A stretch of 64,000 nucleotides of DNA, from the NCBI GenBank assembly GCA_030581615.1, contig JAKTTT010000033.1:124001-188000 (forward strand). The letters are read 5' to 3'. The notes under the pieces were generated by a model. The model was not told where the DNA came from. It ran no database searches and worked only from the letters and a program-made list of their open reading frames with translations. This document shows positions 19,892 through 30,796 of this stretch, piece after piece (the first letter of the stretch is position 1; each line of letters starts with the position of its first letter). A program made the translations under genes and the position numbers. The stretch comes from Alloascoidea africana. Lineage: Eukaryota > Ascomycota > Alloascoideomycetes > Alloascoideales > Alloascoideaceae.

Positions 19892-22642
19892 TTAACCAGA
19901 ACACATCTCACAAGCTTCAGGATTATTGATTGCACAGGCAACAACTTTGCTACTGTAAATATCATCGGCGGTTTCATCTTCAACGACTGGAGGGGGTCTC
20001 GAAATCACAGTGTCAATAGAGCTCTTATCAGCAAGTGACACATCTGCAACCTTGGTTGCTAACGAATCAACAGACGTTTCTATAGAAGGAGAAGAAGATA
20101 CAGAGTCTTTGGGTGATGCAGCTGACGAGTTTGAGCGAGAAACTATGGTATAGTCATCATCATCTTCAGGCGTTTTAATCGGCTCTGATCTGGACTTGTA
20201 CTTGGGTCTTTTCAAATTCTTCACATCAACCTGTTTGTGATCAAGAGCTTTAACAGCCTCAGGATCAATTGTGAACTGGATAGCAGCAGCAGCAGCCTGT
20301 GTTCGAAGATAATACATTCCCGTCTTGAGACCCTTTTTCCAACCATAGAAATGCATACTGGTCAGTTTGCCAAATGTGGGAGACTTGATGTAAATATTTA
20401 GCGATTGAGATTGATCAATGTAAGCAGCACGATCGGCAGCCAGGTCAATAATAGTTTTCTGTGACAATTCCCATACTGTCTTGTACAAATCTTTCAACTC
20501 CTTTGGAATACCCGAAATGTTTTGGATGGAGCCATTATCAGCAATGATCTTGCTCTTTAAACTGTCGTTCCAGATGCCCAAGTCAACGAGATCCTTCAAC
20601 AACCATGGGTTGACAATCTGGAATTCACCTGCCAAAACGCGTCTGCTGTAAATGTTGGATGTGTAGGGCTCAAAACATTCATTAAAACCTAGAATCTGTG
20701 ATGTGGAGGCTGTAGGCATTGGCGCAACGAGCAATGAGTTGCGGAGACCATACTTGGCCATCTTGGCCTTTAGCAAATCCCAATCCCAAAGTTCGGTTGG
20801 ATTCTTATTCCACAAATCAAATTGCAACAAACCTTGAGAAGCTGGGGAACCTTCATAGGTTTCATAAGGTCCAAGATCCTTGGCCAATTCAACAGATGCT
20901 TCAACTGCTCCATGGTAAATGGTCTCGAAGATTTGAATGTTCAACTTCTTCGCCTCTGGAGAGTCAAATGGTAAACGGAGACACATGAAAGCATCTGCTA
21001 AACCTTGAACACCCAATGCAATAGGTCTGTGTCTGAAGTTTGAGCGCTTTGCCTCTTCAACGGGGTAATAATTACGATCAATGATCCTGTTCAAGTTTCT
21101 TGTGACAACCTTAGTCACATCATGGAGTTTTTGAAAATTGTAGTAAGAAGTGTCGCCATCAATCTCAATAAAGCTAGGAAGAGCCAGAGAAGCAAGGTTA
21201 CAAACGGCAACTTCATCAGGCGAGCTGTATTCAACAATCTCACAACACAAATTAGAGCTCTTGATAGTTCCCAGATTCTTCTGGTTGCTCTTCTTATTAC
21301 AAGAATCTTTGTATAGGATGAATGGAACTCCGGTCTCAGTTTGCGCTTCCAAAACAGCAGCCCAAAGCTTTTGTGCTTTAACAGTCTTGACGGCTCTTCC
21401 CTCCCGTTCATACTTCTCGTACAGGGCATCAAATTCTTCGCCATAGCAATCCGAGAGACCAGGTACTTCATTAGGAGAAAACAAAGACCAATTTTCATTT
21501 GATTCTACTCTTCTCATAAACAGGTCACTGACCCACAATGCAGCAAACAAATCTCTTGCGCGGATTTCTTCTTTGCCGTGGTTCTTTCTGATATCGACAA
21601 AGTCAAAAATGTCCGCATGCCAAGGTTCCAGGTAGATGGCAATTGCACCTGGTCTCTTGTTCCCGCCTTGATCAACATACCTTGCAGTATTGTTGAAAAC
21701 ACGAAGCATAGGAATAATACCATTCGAGGTTCCGTTCGTACCAGCAATGTAAGAGCCAGTACTGCGGATATTGTGGATATGAACTCCAAGTCCACCAGCA
21801 GACTTGGAAATCAAAGCACATGTTTTCAAAGTGTCGTAAATGCCTTCAATCGAATCATCTTTCATTGCAACAAGGAAGCAGGATGACATTTGTGCTCTTG
21901 GGGTTCCTGCATTGAACAATGTGGGAGAAGCATGTGTAAAGTATTTTAGAGACATGAGATTATAGGTCTCAATAACGCGTTCAATATCGTCGCCATGAAT
22001 ACCAACAGCAACCCGCATAATCAAATGCTGAGGACGTTCTGCCACCTTTCCGTTCAGTCTTAAAAGATAAGATCTTTCCAAAGTTTTGAAGCCAAAGTAG
22101 TTGTACTGGAAATCGCGGTCGTACAAAATTGCCGAATTTAGCTCATCAGCATGTTTCTGAACAATATCATAAGTCTCTTTAGAAACCATTGGAGAGGCTT
22201 TATCCGTTCGAGGATTGACATAGTGGTACAATTGACTAATCACCTGTGAGAACTGTTTTGTCGTTTGCTTGTGGAGATTAGAGACTGCGATTCTGGCCGC
22301 CAGGATAGCATAGTCGGGGTGAATCGTTGTCATATAAGCAGCAGTTTCCGCAGCCTGTAAGAAATGAGCATCAATTGGTTAGCAACCGCATAAATCCGAT
22401 TCTCAACTTTAGTAGAAAAATGGACGATCCTGACGCGTCGGGAAAAAAAAGGTATCAGCACTTACTAAGTTGTCCAGTTCAATAGTGGTGACGCCCTGGT
22501 AAACGCCAGATATGACCCTCTGGGTAATCTGCGCAGCATCGACATGTGCTGGATCAAGACCATAACAGAGTCTGGATACTCTTGCTGTTATCTTGTCAAA
22601 CTGGACGCGTTCTTTGCGACCATCTCTTTTATACACAAACAT
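19892..22642 (-). CDS. RNR1: ribonucleoside-diphosphate reductase large subunit, one intron
   Basis: Exon 1 (22642-22466, 59 codons) begins [18 protein letters not shown], the start of the ATP-cone allosteric domain. A 111-base intron (22355-22465, donor GTAAGT, branch TGCTAAC, acceptor CAG) leads into exon 2 (22354-19892). The total is 879 residues, close to the 888 of S. cerevisiae Rnr1. Substrate and catalytic motifs are present: [12 protein letters not shown] with the first redox cysteine, the [11 protein letters not shown] region, CNLASLALP with the second redox cysteine, and the C-terminal CEMC pair that re-reduces the active site. A Ser/Asp-rich linker precedes the tail. The enzyme makes deoxynucleotides from NDPs together with the small subunit. 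G1/S-type promoter sites occur upstream and in the intron. Confidence 0.96.
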
Positions 22643-23409
22643 TATTATAAGAGTTAAAAAAACAAGAAGGTACAAGGCCTTGGAGGTACACCAGAATGAA
22701 AAAGAAAGGGTCAAAAATAGAAACTATAAAAGTTGGAGATATGTAAAGAGCACGAGGAGCAAGAGTGCGAGAAGGACGGTTTAAATACAAACAAGAAAAA
22801 GATCGGAAAATGTCAAAACGCGAGTTCTAAGGGTGTAATGTGGTGTGAGCTGAATTTACGTTCCGCTTTCGCGTCGCGTCTGGCTGGAAAGGCAGCAAAC
22901 TCATTCGGAATCGATGAGCCTTGTTTTAGTAGGGCTTCACAGGGTCGATTGCTCTCTCTAGGCTCACATTTTAAAGAAATAGTCCAGATCCACTCGTAAA
23001 TACTGTAATTATAAAGTCTTCAGGTAAACAAAGCGTGCGGGAGTTGACAGGTTAGGGCCTGATGCGATTGACTTGTTTACGATAAGGAATTTGGCCGTAC
23101 ATCACATACAAAACTTTATTACAAAGACTAAGCTCGTCATGAAGTTATAAACTACTCATTCTTAATAATCATTTCTATTCAAAGCTGTGCTGTACATCGT
23201 ACAGTCTATTATTGAGCTAGTTTGTAATCTCTTCCCTTCATGAAACACAGATCATCAAAAAAAGACAGTATATTTTGACTTGACATGTCTCTTGCGGTTC
23301 TAACAAACAGCATCGTGTATCAACAAAAAAAACGATTCACAAAAAAAGGCTTACATAATGGTACACTATTACCTATTCCCAGTCATCTATCCAACTGTTT
23401 TAGTTGGTG
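22643..23409. other. intergenic, RNR1 promoter and TUP1 3' flank
   Basis: About 770 bases upstream of RNR1 on the minus strand. The RNR1-proximal 250 bases hold MCB/SCB-like motifs; the rest is AT-rich 3' flank of TUP1. No additional gene seen. Confidence 0.6.
22817..22873. promoter_or_regulatory. MCB/SCB-like G1/S elements upstream of RNR1
   Basis: AACGCGA at 22817-22823 and TTTCGCG at 22867-22873 (the latter matches the CGCGAAA form of the SCB on the minus strand) lie 175-231 bases upstream of the RNR1 start. A full ACGCGT box lies in the RNR1 intron near 22434 and another in exon 1 near 22607. In S. cerevisiae RNR1 is an MBF target, so cell-cycle control by these sites is a reasonable inference. 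Confidence 0.5.
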
Positions 23410-24721
23410 TTAGTTGATCCTATACCATCTCCAAATCCTGGCTTTACAATCTCCACTTCCTGTTGCAAAAAAGCCTGAATGACGATCACTGTTTGGTGCA
23501 ACTGCAACGCTGATGACACTGTTCCTGTGACCTTGAAGCATGAGAATATCTTCGCCAGTCTTTTTATTCCAGAACATAACGCCTCTATCTTTTGACCCAG
23601 AAAGTATAAATTCGTCACCTGGAGTGGTGCAAACTGACAAAACAAAGTCTTTGTGTCCAGTGTATGACACCTCGCAAGCGCTGGGCGCACCTGTGTTGGA
23701 GGATGAGGCCAAAGACCAGAGCTTCACTGTCTTGTCCAAACTTCCCGAGGCAATCTCTTTGCCGTTAGAAGTGAATGCAACACTATAAACGCTATCTTTG
23801 TGGCCGTCACCAAGGTCGCCATCACTTTCCAATCGCTCAACGAGAAATCCGTTGGAAGCATCCCAAACTCTAACAGTCTTGTCCAATGAACCTGCTGCAA
23901 TCAATTTACCGTCAGGGCTAACCGCAACCGTTGTTACTCCGTCTTCAATGCTCAAAGTAAGGCTGCACTGTCCAGTTTCAAGATCCCAGATTCTTACAGT
24001 TCGGTCTCCGGAGCCAGACACCAGACGGTTTCCATCAGGGAAAAAATCAAGTGAATAAATATCTTGCTCGTGACCGCGTAGATATCTGATTATGTGATTT
24101 GTGCTTAGATCCCAAATACGAATCAACTTGTCCTCAGCACCTGTGGCCAAAAGTCTCCCGTCTGGTGAAAAACAGACTGAGCGAATGTAAAGATCTCCAG
24201 TGGGTGACACGTTGGAAATATCACCTGTAGAGCCTGGTCCAGATGATTCGTCCGTTAGTCTTGCGACCATTTCACCAGTTTCCACATTGAATACCTGTGT
24301 AGTTTTATTACAACCAGTGGCAAAAAACTTCCCGTCTCTACTGAAGCGAACACAACAAACGACAGATGTATGATCCAAGGAGGAGACCATGTCAATATCA
24401 ATTCTTCTGGGAATATTAGGGTTGAAAATAACGTAATAATCGTCGGTTTGCTTCTTCATCTGAGGAGGAATAGAGTTGGCATCCAAATCGCGCAGATATG
24501 GGGGAATTTGACCACCATTTGCTTGTATTGGCTTACGTTTCTGGACTGCGGAGCCATTTGCAGTGTTATTTCCAATAGGTTGAAGTTGTTGAGGATGCTG
24601 GGCTGCCTGTGTAGTTTCAACCACCAAAGGAGGCGCCGTTCCTGGGAAGCTTTGTCCAGGAACTAAAGGCTGGCCTGGCTGCTGTGTTGTAGGTTGTCCA
24701 AAGGCACCAGGCTGTTGTTGC

Positions 24722-24753
<32 letters not shown>

Positions 24754-25263
24754 TTGTTGTTGTTGTTGTGGAGGAGGTGGCTGTTGTACTTGGCCCAATT
24801 GACTTGGCAAGCCAGACTCCTGTCTTGGTTGTGCAGTGGGATTAGATTGTTGGTGAGGAGGGAGTAAAGGACCTCCAGGGCCTGAATTTCCCGAAATGAT
24901 GTTCCCCAAAACATTTGAACTAGTGGGAATAGATGGAGGAGGGTTTCTCTCTGGTTGCACCTGGGGCTGTTGTTGCTGTTGTGCACTGACAGCACGTTCT
25001 CTCGCCTCAAGCTCTCGTTTCAATCTCATTATCTCTTCCTCATATTGCTCTTTCAACTTTCTGTGGGTAACCTCTAACTCGTAAACAGTTTGGCGAATTT
25101 GTTGAATCTCAGCCGTCTGTTGAGAAACCTTATGGTCAAAGTCGTTCTGGTGCATTCGATACACGGAAGCTTCATTAGTCGCATTGTCGAACTCCTGCTT
25201 GATTGCATCCAGCAATTCAGCAAGCCGGCTGGAGTGGATAACAGGTCTTTGTGGGTAGGACAT
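23410..25263 (-). CDS. TUP1: general transcriptional corepressor Tup1
   Basis: A 617-residue protein. The N-terminal segment ([20 protein letters not shown], continuing as a coiled coil to about residue 90) is the Tup1 tetramerisation and Cyc8-binding helix. A Gln/Pro-rich linker follows, including an uninterrupted polyglutamine run. The block [31 protein letters not shown] around residues 260-290 is the conserved lead-in to the propeller. Seven WD40 repeats make up the C-terminal 320 residues (for example [59 protein letters not shown] at the end). Tup1-Cyc8 represses glucose-, mating- and stress-regulated genes in the nucleus. The ATG at 25263 was chosen because the family begins there; upstream in-frame codons extend but are unrelated. 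A CACGTG box lies near 25361. Confidence 0.96.
24709..24771. repeat. CAG/CAA microsatellite encoding polyglutamine in TUP1
   Basis: A run of TTG/CTG triplets on the plus strand encodes about 20 consecutive Gln in Tup1. Interruption by both codons suggests a moderately stable tract. Confidence 0.9.
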
Positions 25264-25497
25264 GCTGGAGCGTGGGCTTACCGAGAGTGAACAAGAGAAA
25301 GGAAACACGTCAAAGCCAGAAGTGAAAAAAAAAGAAACGCTGCTTGGCTGGATAGCGGTCACGTGTTTCGGCAAACGCTCCCAAAACAGACCAGATTGAA
25401 ATAAACATGTACGGAGATATATAGATAGCATTAAAGATGCCAATAGCTAGTGTACAATCCATTATTCGAGTCTGGTGTACCGTGGACAGTTTCCTGT

Positions 25498-26070
25498 CTA
25501 TATGCTAATGCCCACAGTTCCATCTTCCTTCATTGTCAGCGTCAGGGCCTTGAGCAGGTCTTTGTCGCTCTTTTTGCTATCCTTTTTCATCTTTTTTATA
25601 ATCTTGTAAAGGTTTGTCTCTTTCTTCACGTAGTCTTTTAGATTGATCTTATTTGCTTCTGCGCTCTTACCTGAGGAGGATTTGGGTTTGGATTTCGTCT
25701 CTGTTACGGGTTTGTCTTCAGTTTTCACCGATTTTTCACTTTGTTTCTTCTGCGATGACTTCTCCTCCGCCTTTGGTGCTTGAGGCTGCTTTTGCTGGCC
25801 GTTTTGTGATTGCCCCTTCTGCTTCTTTGGCTTGTACAGAGCACCTTGGTACTTTTCAGCCTCTGTTATACAACTCGTGTGCTGTTTGAATCCTCTGTCT
25901 TGGAAACTGGACCCACAGTCGATACAAGTCAAGACAAAGTTGCGACAGTAATTGGCGTGTGCATCAGACTTTTTCTTGGGGACAGTGTCACCACACGTCT
26001 AAATATTGTTAGCAAACAAGCAATATTGATAGCATAGAAAACGTCATACATCACAGGAGAAGGTAACCAT
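25498..26070 (-). CDS. LYAR-type C2HC zinc finger nucleolar protein, one intron
   Basis: A 7-codon first exon (26070-26050, MVTFSCD) is joined over a 51-base intron (25999-26049, donor GTATGA, branch TGCTAAC, acceptor TAG) to exon 2 (25998-25498), giving 173 residues. The joined N terminus has two zinc-binding units, CDTCGDTVPKKKSDAHANYC and CIDCGSSFQDRGFKQHTSC, the hallmark of LYAR (cell growth-regulating nucleolar protein) and S. cerevisiae YCR087C-A. A Lys/Gln/Ser-rich low-complexity middle follows, then a conserved-looking basic C-terminal helix ending LKALTLTMKEDGTVGISI. Family members act in the nucleolus and ribosome biogenesis. The first zinc-ligand cysteine sits in the mini-exon, so the intron must be removed for the finger to fold. 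Confidence 0.9.
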
Positions 26071-26455
26071 GGTTGTGTGTTGTTGGTTTGAAGGTGCCCA
26101 GTAGGTAAAAGAGGTTAAGCACCGCACAAAATTTTCTTAATGTGAAGACCCTCCAAAATGAGCTAGTGTGTCTTCTCGCATTTGGCTGAACACAAAGCAT
26201 CAGCACAATAAGTAAATTGAGCATAGATCTTTGAAATGTACTTTCTATTTACAACCTATATCATCGATAAAATACTGAATATTCTTGACCAATGTCCATC
26301 CCCACTACCCTTTCCAATAATATAGCGTTGGAAAACCCATGTAACATGAAAAAAGACAGAGACTTCTGCTTCCTGCACCCGCTTTTTAGTTTCACCAAAA
26401 TGAACTCGACGATGATATGCCTAAAAGAGAATACTGAAAACTCTTCGTTCTCTGT
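26071..26455. other. intergenic, nothing recognised
   Basis: 385 bases between the LYAR-type gene promoter and the 3' end of COX16, both on the minus strand. A short plus-strand frame (26292-26480) overlaps the COX16 end and is not called. Confidence 0.55.
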
Positions 26456-26971
26456 CTATTTACTGCTTGGAGACGACTGAACATCCCAAACGTTCTCACC
26501 TTCACCTTCAAATCTGGTAACTCTCACTTGCTCCCAGTCGTCATGGTCCAAGTTTTGTAGTCGCTTGAAAATAGAACTCTCTTTATTAGCTATGCTGGCG
26601 GAAATTTTCATATCTTAGTGAAGTTCTTACGTAGTATTCCTCTTTCATGTCGAACTTTCTTCGTTTCATTTTTGACTGAAGCGACTCCTCCTCGGTCATC
26701 TAAATAAAAGAAAAAGGTGTTAGTCTAAGTTGACCAAAGGTGTAAACATTATATAGCTTGCCTGTGTCATTTTCTGATCATAATGCTCATATCGTAAGGT
26801 GGTGAAGTAAGAGAGCACGTACGATCCGGCTGTCACCAGCGTTATAAAAGGCAGCCCATAGAACAAAAAGGGGTTCGCCTTCATCATCTTTGTATATCTT
26901 CCATAGAAGCTCTTTTCCCATGCCGCCTGCTGGGCTTTAGTCCTGAACTTGTTATTCGGTAGGCTGACCAT
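26456..26971 (-). CDS. COX16: COX16, cytochrome c oxidase assembly factor, two introns
   Basis: Three exons (26971-26762, 26699-26631, 26578-26456) give 133 residues; the S. cerevisiae protein has 118. Exon 1 contains the family block KFRTKAQQAAWEKSFYGRYTKMMKANPFLFYGLPF with one transmembrane helix (residues about 36-57) and RYEHYDQKM. Exon 2 gives MTEEESLQ..RRKFDMKEEYY and exon 3 LQNLDHDDWEQVRVTRFEGE, matching the conserved EEYY...LD.WE..RV.R pattern. Cox16 sits in the mitochondrial inner membrane and helps merge Cox1 and Cox2 modules during complex IV assembly. Intron 1 is a GC-AG intron. Intron 2 (26579-26630, donor GTAAGA) uses acceptor GAG only eight bases after the branch adenosine region (GCTAATAAAGAG). 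The gene is divergent from CWC25. Confidence 0.9.
26700..26761 (-). other. GC-AG intron 1 of COX16
   Basis: The exon ends CAG and the intron starts GCAAGC and ends TTTAG, with branch GACTAAC. The only GT positions nearby would break the conserved join between DQKMTQ and MTEEES, so GC is the donor. Confidence 0.85.
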
Positions 26972-27341
26972 CTTTATGCTATTAGGTGTGTGGAGTACTC
27001 AAAGTTCAAGCCTCAGAATACACACCACACGCCAAACTAGGGACAATGACCTGACTGGATATATACGCCAACACAGTCCTCTCTGACCTTAGCTTTTTTA
27101 TTAGATACAAAAGCAATACCTATGGAAGAAGTAATAATGAAAAAGGGACTATTATGCTACGGCAACTACTCTGATTTGGAGGTTTGAGCTCATCAATGCG
27201 ACTCATGTTAGTAGACTCAGTAGGCAGGGTAACATCGAGTTGGAGTTTAAACATCCCAACACACCTTCACCTTTCTTCCACCACTTTGCACTGTTCTTTC
27301 TTACTTTGTTCTCATTTTAGCACTGCACAGAACAATCCAAC
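26972..27341. promoter_or_regulatory. divergent promoter region COX16 / CWC25
   Basis: 370 bases between two divergent starts. A TATATA stretch at 27059-27064 lies about 90 bases upstream of COX16. Nothing else specific was recognised. Confidence 0.45.
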
Positions 27342-28358
27342 ATGCCCGGTGATTTGAATTTGAAAAAGTCATGGCATCCTGGTTTGATGAAAAACCAGGA
27401 GCAGGTATGGAAGCGAGAGCAGGAGGCGCTGGAGGAGAGAAAGAAAATTCTTGAGAGACAAAAGGAGATTCAACAGGAACGGGAAAGAAATGAACTGCTC
27501 GAAATGCAGGAAAAGCTGACTGGTAAAAAACGAATACAGCGGGTGGAATGGATGTACTCAGGACCTGTTGGCAATGGTCCCAATGATGTGAACTCCTCAA
27601 TAGAGCTTACCACCGAGAAAGAGGAGTTTTTACTGGGGAAGAAACGAATCGACGATCTTGTTTTGCAAAAGCAGAAAGTGGAGAAGAAGAAAGAAGCCTT
27701 TGGAATCACTTTTGATGCACCTAAAGCTGTGGAATCTCCTTCAGCTGTTTCCAAGGACATTATGGCAAAGGTTCGAGATGACCCAATGCTCATCATAAAG
27801 CAACAGCAACAACAAGCTGCTATGGCTGCTGCGCAGACGAATAGATTCAGTAGCGACCGATCCCGACGTTCAAGAAGCAGACGACGAGACTCCAGCAGGT
27901 CGAGGCACTCAAAGAGATCCGATGATTATCGAATCCATAAAAGTCGAGAACGTCATGATCATGATCGACATAGAAAGCACAGGAAAGATGATAGACACGA
28001 GCATCGTTCTAAAAGAGATTATGATGATAGACACGAACGTCGTTCTCAAAGGGACTATGATAACAGACGTTACCGTGACTCTCCCAGAAGTGAAAGATAT
28101 ACAGAGAGAGAGAGACCTAGAGAGAGAAGCTGGAAATCGAGTAGAGATGCCCAAGATCACTCTAGGAGGATGAAAGATGAACAAGAAGAAATAAACAGAA
28201 AACTTGAGGAAATGAAGTCAAATGCTGTTGAAATGAATGTAAACAGGGACCAGCGAATACAAAAGTCGGACGTGATCGAGGAGAAGCAACGGCTAAAAGA
28301 TGAACAAATGAGGGCTAAGGATGGAACTTTTATGGTATATAAGCATTTACTGGCATGA
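27342..28358 (+). CDS. CWC25: CWC25, pre-mRNA splicing factor
   Basis: A 338-residue protein beginning GDLNLKKSWHPGLMKNQEQV, the CIR-type N-terminal motif of Cwc25/CCDC49. A charged coiled coil (residues 20-65) and the block RIQRVEWMYSGP...GPN..N..I follow, as in the family. The middle to C terminus is strongly Arg/Ser/Asp/His-rich (residues 165-290), longer than in S. cerevisiae Cwc25, more like the SR-tailed fungal and metazoan orthologues. A conserved-looking short helix ends the protein (LKDEQMRAKDGTFMVYKHLL). Cwc25 joins the activated spliceosome after Prp2 and promotes the first catalytic step near the branch site. An intron-rich genome (for a yeast) is consistent with a full-length version. 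Confidence 0.93.
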   Translation: MPGDLNLKKSWHPGLMKNQEQVWKREQEALEERKKILERQKEIQQERERNELLEMQEKLTGKKRIQRVEWMYSGPVGNGPNDVNSSIELTTEKEEFLLGKKRIDDLVLQKQKVEKKKEAFGITFDAPKAVESPSAVSKDIMAKVRDDPMLIIKQQQQQAAMAAAQTNRFSSDRSRRSRSRRRDSSRSRHSKRSDDYRIHKSRERHDHDRHRKHRKDDRHEHRSKRDYDDRHERRSQRDYDNRRYRDSPRSERYTERERPRERSWKSSRDAQDHSRRMKDEQEEINRKLEEMKSNAVEMNVNRDQRIQKSDVIEEKQRLKDEQMRAKDGTFMVYKHLLA

Positions 28359-28694
28359 TTTGGATATTTATTTAAGAATCTTGGTGTATTTATAATGTAA
28401 ATTTATGGAATTTTTGATCAAGATTGAGATTCCCTCTCTAATTGCCTATTCTTTTACAAAGACTAAAAAACTAAGAGGCTGTCTAACTCTAAATTCAATA
28501 ACTTTGCCTTGTAATTTGACATAATCGTCAATATACGTCTAGTAATTTGTTCTAATTCTGACTCCATGCGTTTCCGTTTTTCCAAGCATTGTAACTCGGA
28601 AATCCCATATCAACAACCCAAAAATCGTAGAAATAACATCAACACAAAATCAAAAAGCTTACTTTGGGTATGAATACAACTGGAATTATTGGGA
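28359..28694. other. convergent 3' flanks, nothing else seen
   Basis: 336 AT-rich bases between the convergent ends of CWC25 and the trans-sulfuration gene. Confidence 0.55.
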
Positions 28695-29843
28695 TTAGAA
28701 AATTTTCGCCAAATCAAAAAGAGCCTGCTCAATATCGCTGATGAGGTCTCTCGCGCTTTCAATCCCGATTGAAAACCTCAAGAGTGTACGTTCAATATGA
28801 GGGTCCGAAAGAGCTCTCCATTCAACGAGCGATTCAACGCCTCCGAGTGAAGTAGCATGGTGGAACAGTTTGAGCTTGGAAGGTAAGTGCTTAGCGGCTT
28901 CCTCCGACTTTAACGTCAAAGCAAACACTGGGCCGTAGCCGTCTGTAAGTTGCTTTGTGACAAAGGGCTCCGTTTGTAGAGCCGAGTGGTAGATGTCCTT
29001 GATCAGAGGAATGTTCTTCCTGTTGTTATTCAAATAAAGGACAATTTCCAATGCATTACTGGCCTGTTGCTTGATCCGAATATGGTAGGTTCGCAGAGAT
29101 CGAAGCAGAAATGATGATTCCAGGTTTCCAGTGACAGTTCCAAGAAGCAATCTATCCAAACGCAATTGGTTGTACACTTTTTCATCTCTCGTGACCAAGA
29201 TACCAGCCAGCAAATCCGAATGGCCTCCAAAGTACTTTGTAGCTGAGTGCATAACCAAATCTGCACCGTGAAGGAACGGATTCTGCAATGGAGGAGGAGC
29301 AAGCGTGGCATCTACAATCAGAAAAGCGCCTCTCCGGTGAGCTTTTTCGGCATAATGCCGGATATCTAGAGACTCCCCTGTTGGATTCAGAGGAGTTTCT
29401 AAATGAATAACATCGCCTGGTTGGAGTTCTTCCTCTGGAGCATCCAGATCAATCTTTTTCACCCCATAGTTTCTGTTTAGAATGTCAATGATTCCATGAC
29501 AGCCATGATATCCTTTTCCAATAGCAATAGTTTTGGGGTTGAAATGAGTCAGTGCAGCATAAAAAGCAGACAGACCAGAAGAGTATGCTACAACGTGTGA
29601 TCCGTCACCAAAGACTTTTGACAGAACGGTTTCCACTCGCTCAACATTAGGATGGCTCCAACGGGAGTATACAAAATCGGTCGATGGTGTTTCTTCGTTC
29701 TGTTCTGCTATAGGCACGAGGTCCTTGGGGTCGCTTGGATACCTGAAAGTGGTAGAAACGTTGATCGGAGACGCAACGTCTGCCTCGCGGGCGATTGAGT
29801 CATCAGCATGAATCAGAAGAGAGGAAATATCCAAGTAGGACAT
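28695..29843 (-). CDS. PLP-dependent cystathionine gamma-synthase-like enzyme (YHR112C type)
   Basis: The 382-residue product is a Cys/Met metabolism PLP enzyme. Landmarks are the YSRWSHPNVERVE motif near residue 57, AYSSGLSAFYAAL for phosphate binding, YHGCHG, the segment LIVDATLAPPPLQNPFLHGAD that contains the PLP-ring-binding Asp, and SATKYFGGHSD with the Schiff-base lysine at 203. Length and sequence style match the uncharacterised S. cerevisiae YHR112C more than Str2, Str3 or Cys3, since the YHR112C type is a compact single domain. It presumably acts in the cytosol on cystathionine or a related thioether; the exact substrate is not established for this subfamily. I use the second ATG (29843, MSYLDISS) because it aligns with family starts; the first ATG adds six residues. 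Confidence 0.88.
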   Translation of the reverse strand: MSYLDISSLLIHADDSIAREADVASPINVSTTFRYPSDPKDLVPIAEQNEETPSTDFVYSRWSHPNVERVETVLSKVFGDGSHVVAYSSGLSAFYAALTHFNPKTIAIGKGYHGCHGIIDILNRNYGVKKIDLDAPEEELQPGDVIHLETPLNPTGESLDIRHYAEKAHRRGAFLIVDATLAPPPLQNPFLHGADLVMHSATKYFGGHSDLLAGILVTRDEKVYNQLRLDRLLLGTVTGNLESSFLLRSLRTYHIRIKQQASNALEIVLYLNNNRKNIPLIKDIYHSALQTEPFVTKQLTDGYGPVFALTLKSEEAAKHLPSKLKLFHHATSLGGVESLVEWRALSDPHIERTLLRFSIGIESARDLISDIEQALFDLAKIF

Positions 29844-30796
29844 GTCTTGATAGAGCAGCAAGAATCGATTGAGCTGTGGTTTGGGCCTGACTCACAAATT
29901 CAGAAGGAAAAAACAATTTGGAGAAGAAGTAGGATAGAGGGAGCAGATCTTCTGAGTACGCATGGCACGTGCTACTAGGTGACATCCAAGCAAGTTTGAG
30001 GAATTCGCCAGCCCTTGAAAAAAGGCATTCGAGATGAAAGAGAAGAAAGCCTTTAATTTCGCAGATATAGCCCCGAATAGTGAAGGTCTGTAGTAGCCGG
30101 AGTATTTGGACCAGTTCCCGCGGCTGTAATCATCCGGTAACTTGTTGGAAGTAGCCTAGATAGATCTACGTGATTCATGGAGAAAATCCTCCGAGCAACG
30201 GGGACTTGGGTGCACTAGAAGAGAGAAAGGTATTGAGAATCGCTGCTCTACGTTATTCTATACTCCTGCTGCTGGCATCATTTTATTTCCAACAGAGCTT
30301 GGCAACTGAAGGGGCCATTCGGCGCCAGGAACACGCAGGATCGTGGGATTACGAGGCAAAGAGCAAAACATGTTCTCCCATCTTGTTCCATATCAATGCT
30401 TGTCTCTGTGCCGAGGCCAACCTTCGACTGGAATTCTGAAGCCAATAGCGCTCATATTGACCACTCACACATTTGAAAGTTGCACTTCCCCAGGTTTTCC
30501 CCCAGAATCAACTTGGGTATACGGATGTTGTCCATATTTGGCCAGTTTGATAGAAGAGGCCCACCGATATTTCCCCAAAAAGCATGGAATTGCGCCCTGT
30601 AGGACTGTCTTGTGGAGTTGAATGAGATGAATTGTAAATGGTAATCGGCTTATGAAATCTCTGGTGGCGTTTGGGGCTGGTCTTTGTCTGTGTGTCTGGG
30701 CGTGGAGGTTGAGGCACGGCCCGTCTATGCACTCCTCCAAGTGTTCAGCATAAATGATAGAGTCTCTTCTCTCACCTTTTGTACTGTACCAAGAAA
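29844..30796. other. divergent intergenic region, no confident gene
   Basis: 953 bases between the trans-sulfuration gene and RTC5. An 89-codon plus-strand frame (30170-30439) with one hydrophobic stretch (YSILLLLASFYF) lacks a well-placed ATG and family resemblance. CACGTG occurs at about 29966. The region is probably regulatory. Confidence 0.5.

Noticed and set aside
24670-25010. Minus-strand frame rich in Asn/Ser inside TUP1
   Set aside because: Frame-shifted reading of the TUP1 polyglutamine and Pro-rich linker.
30170-30439. 89-codon frame with one hydrophobic stretch
   Set aside because: Lacks a suitable ATG context, has no recognised family, and lies in the divergent promoter of RTC5.
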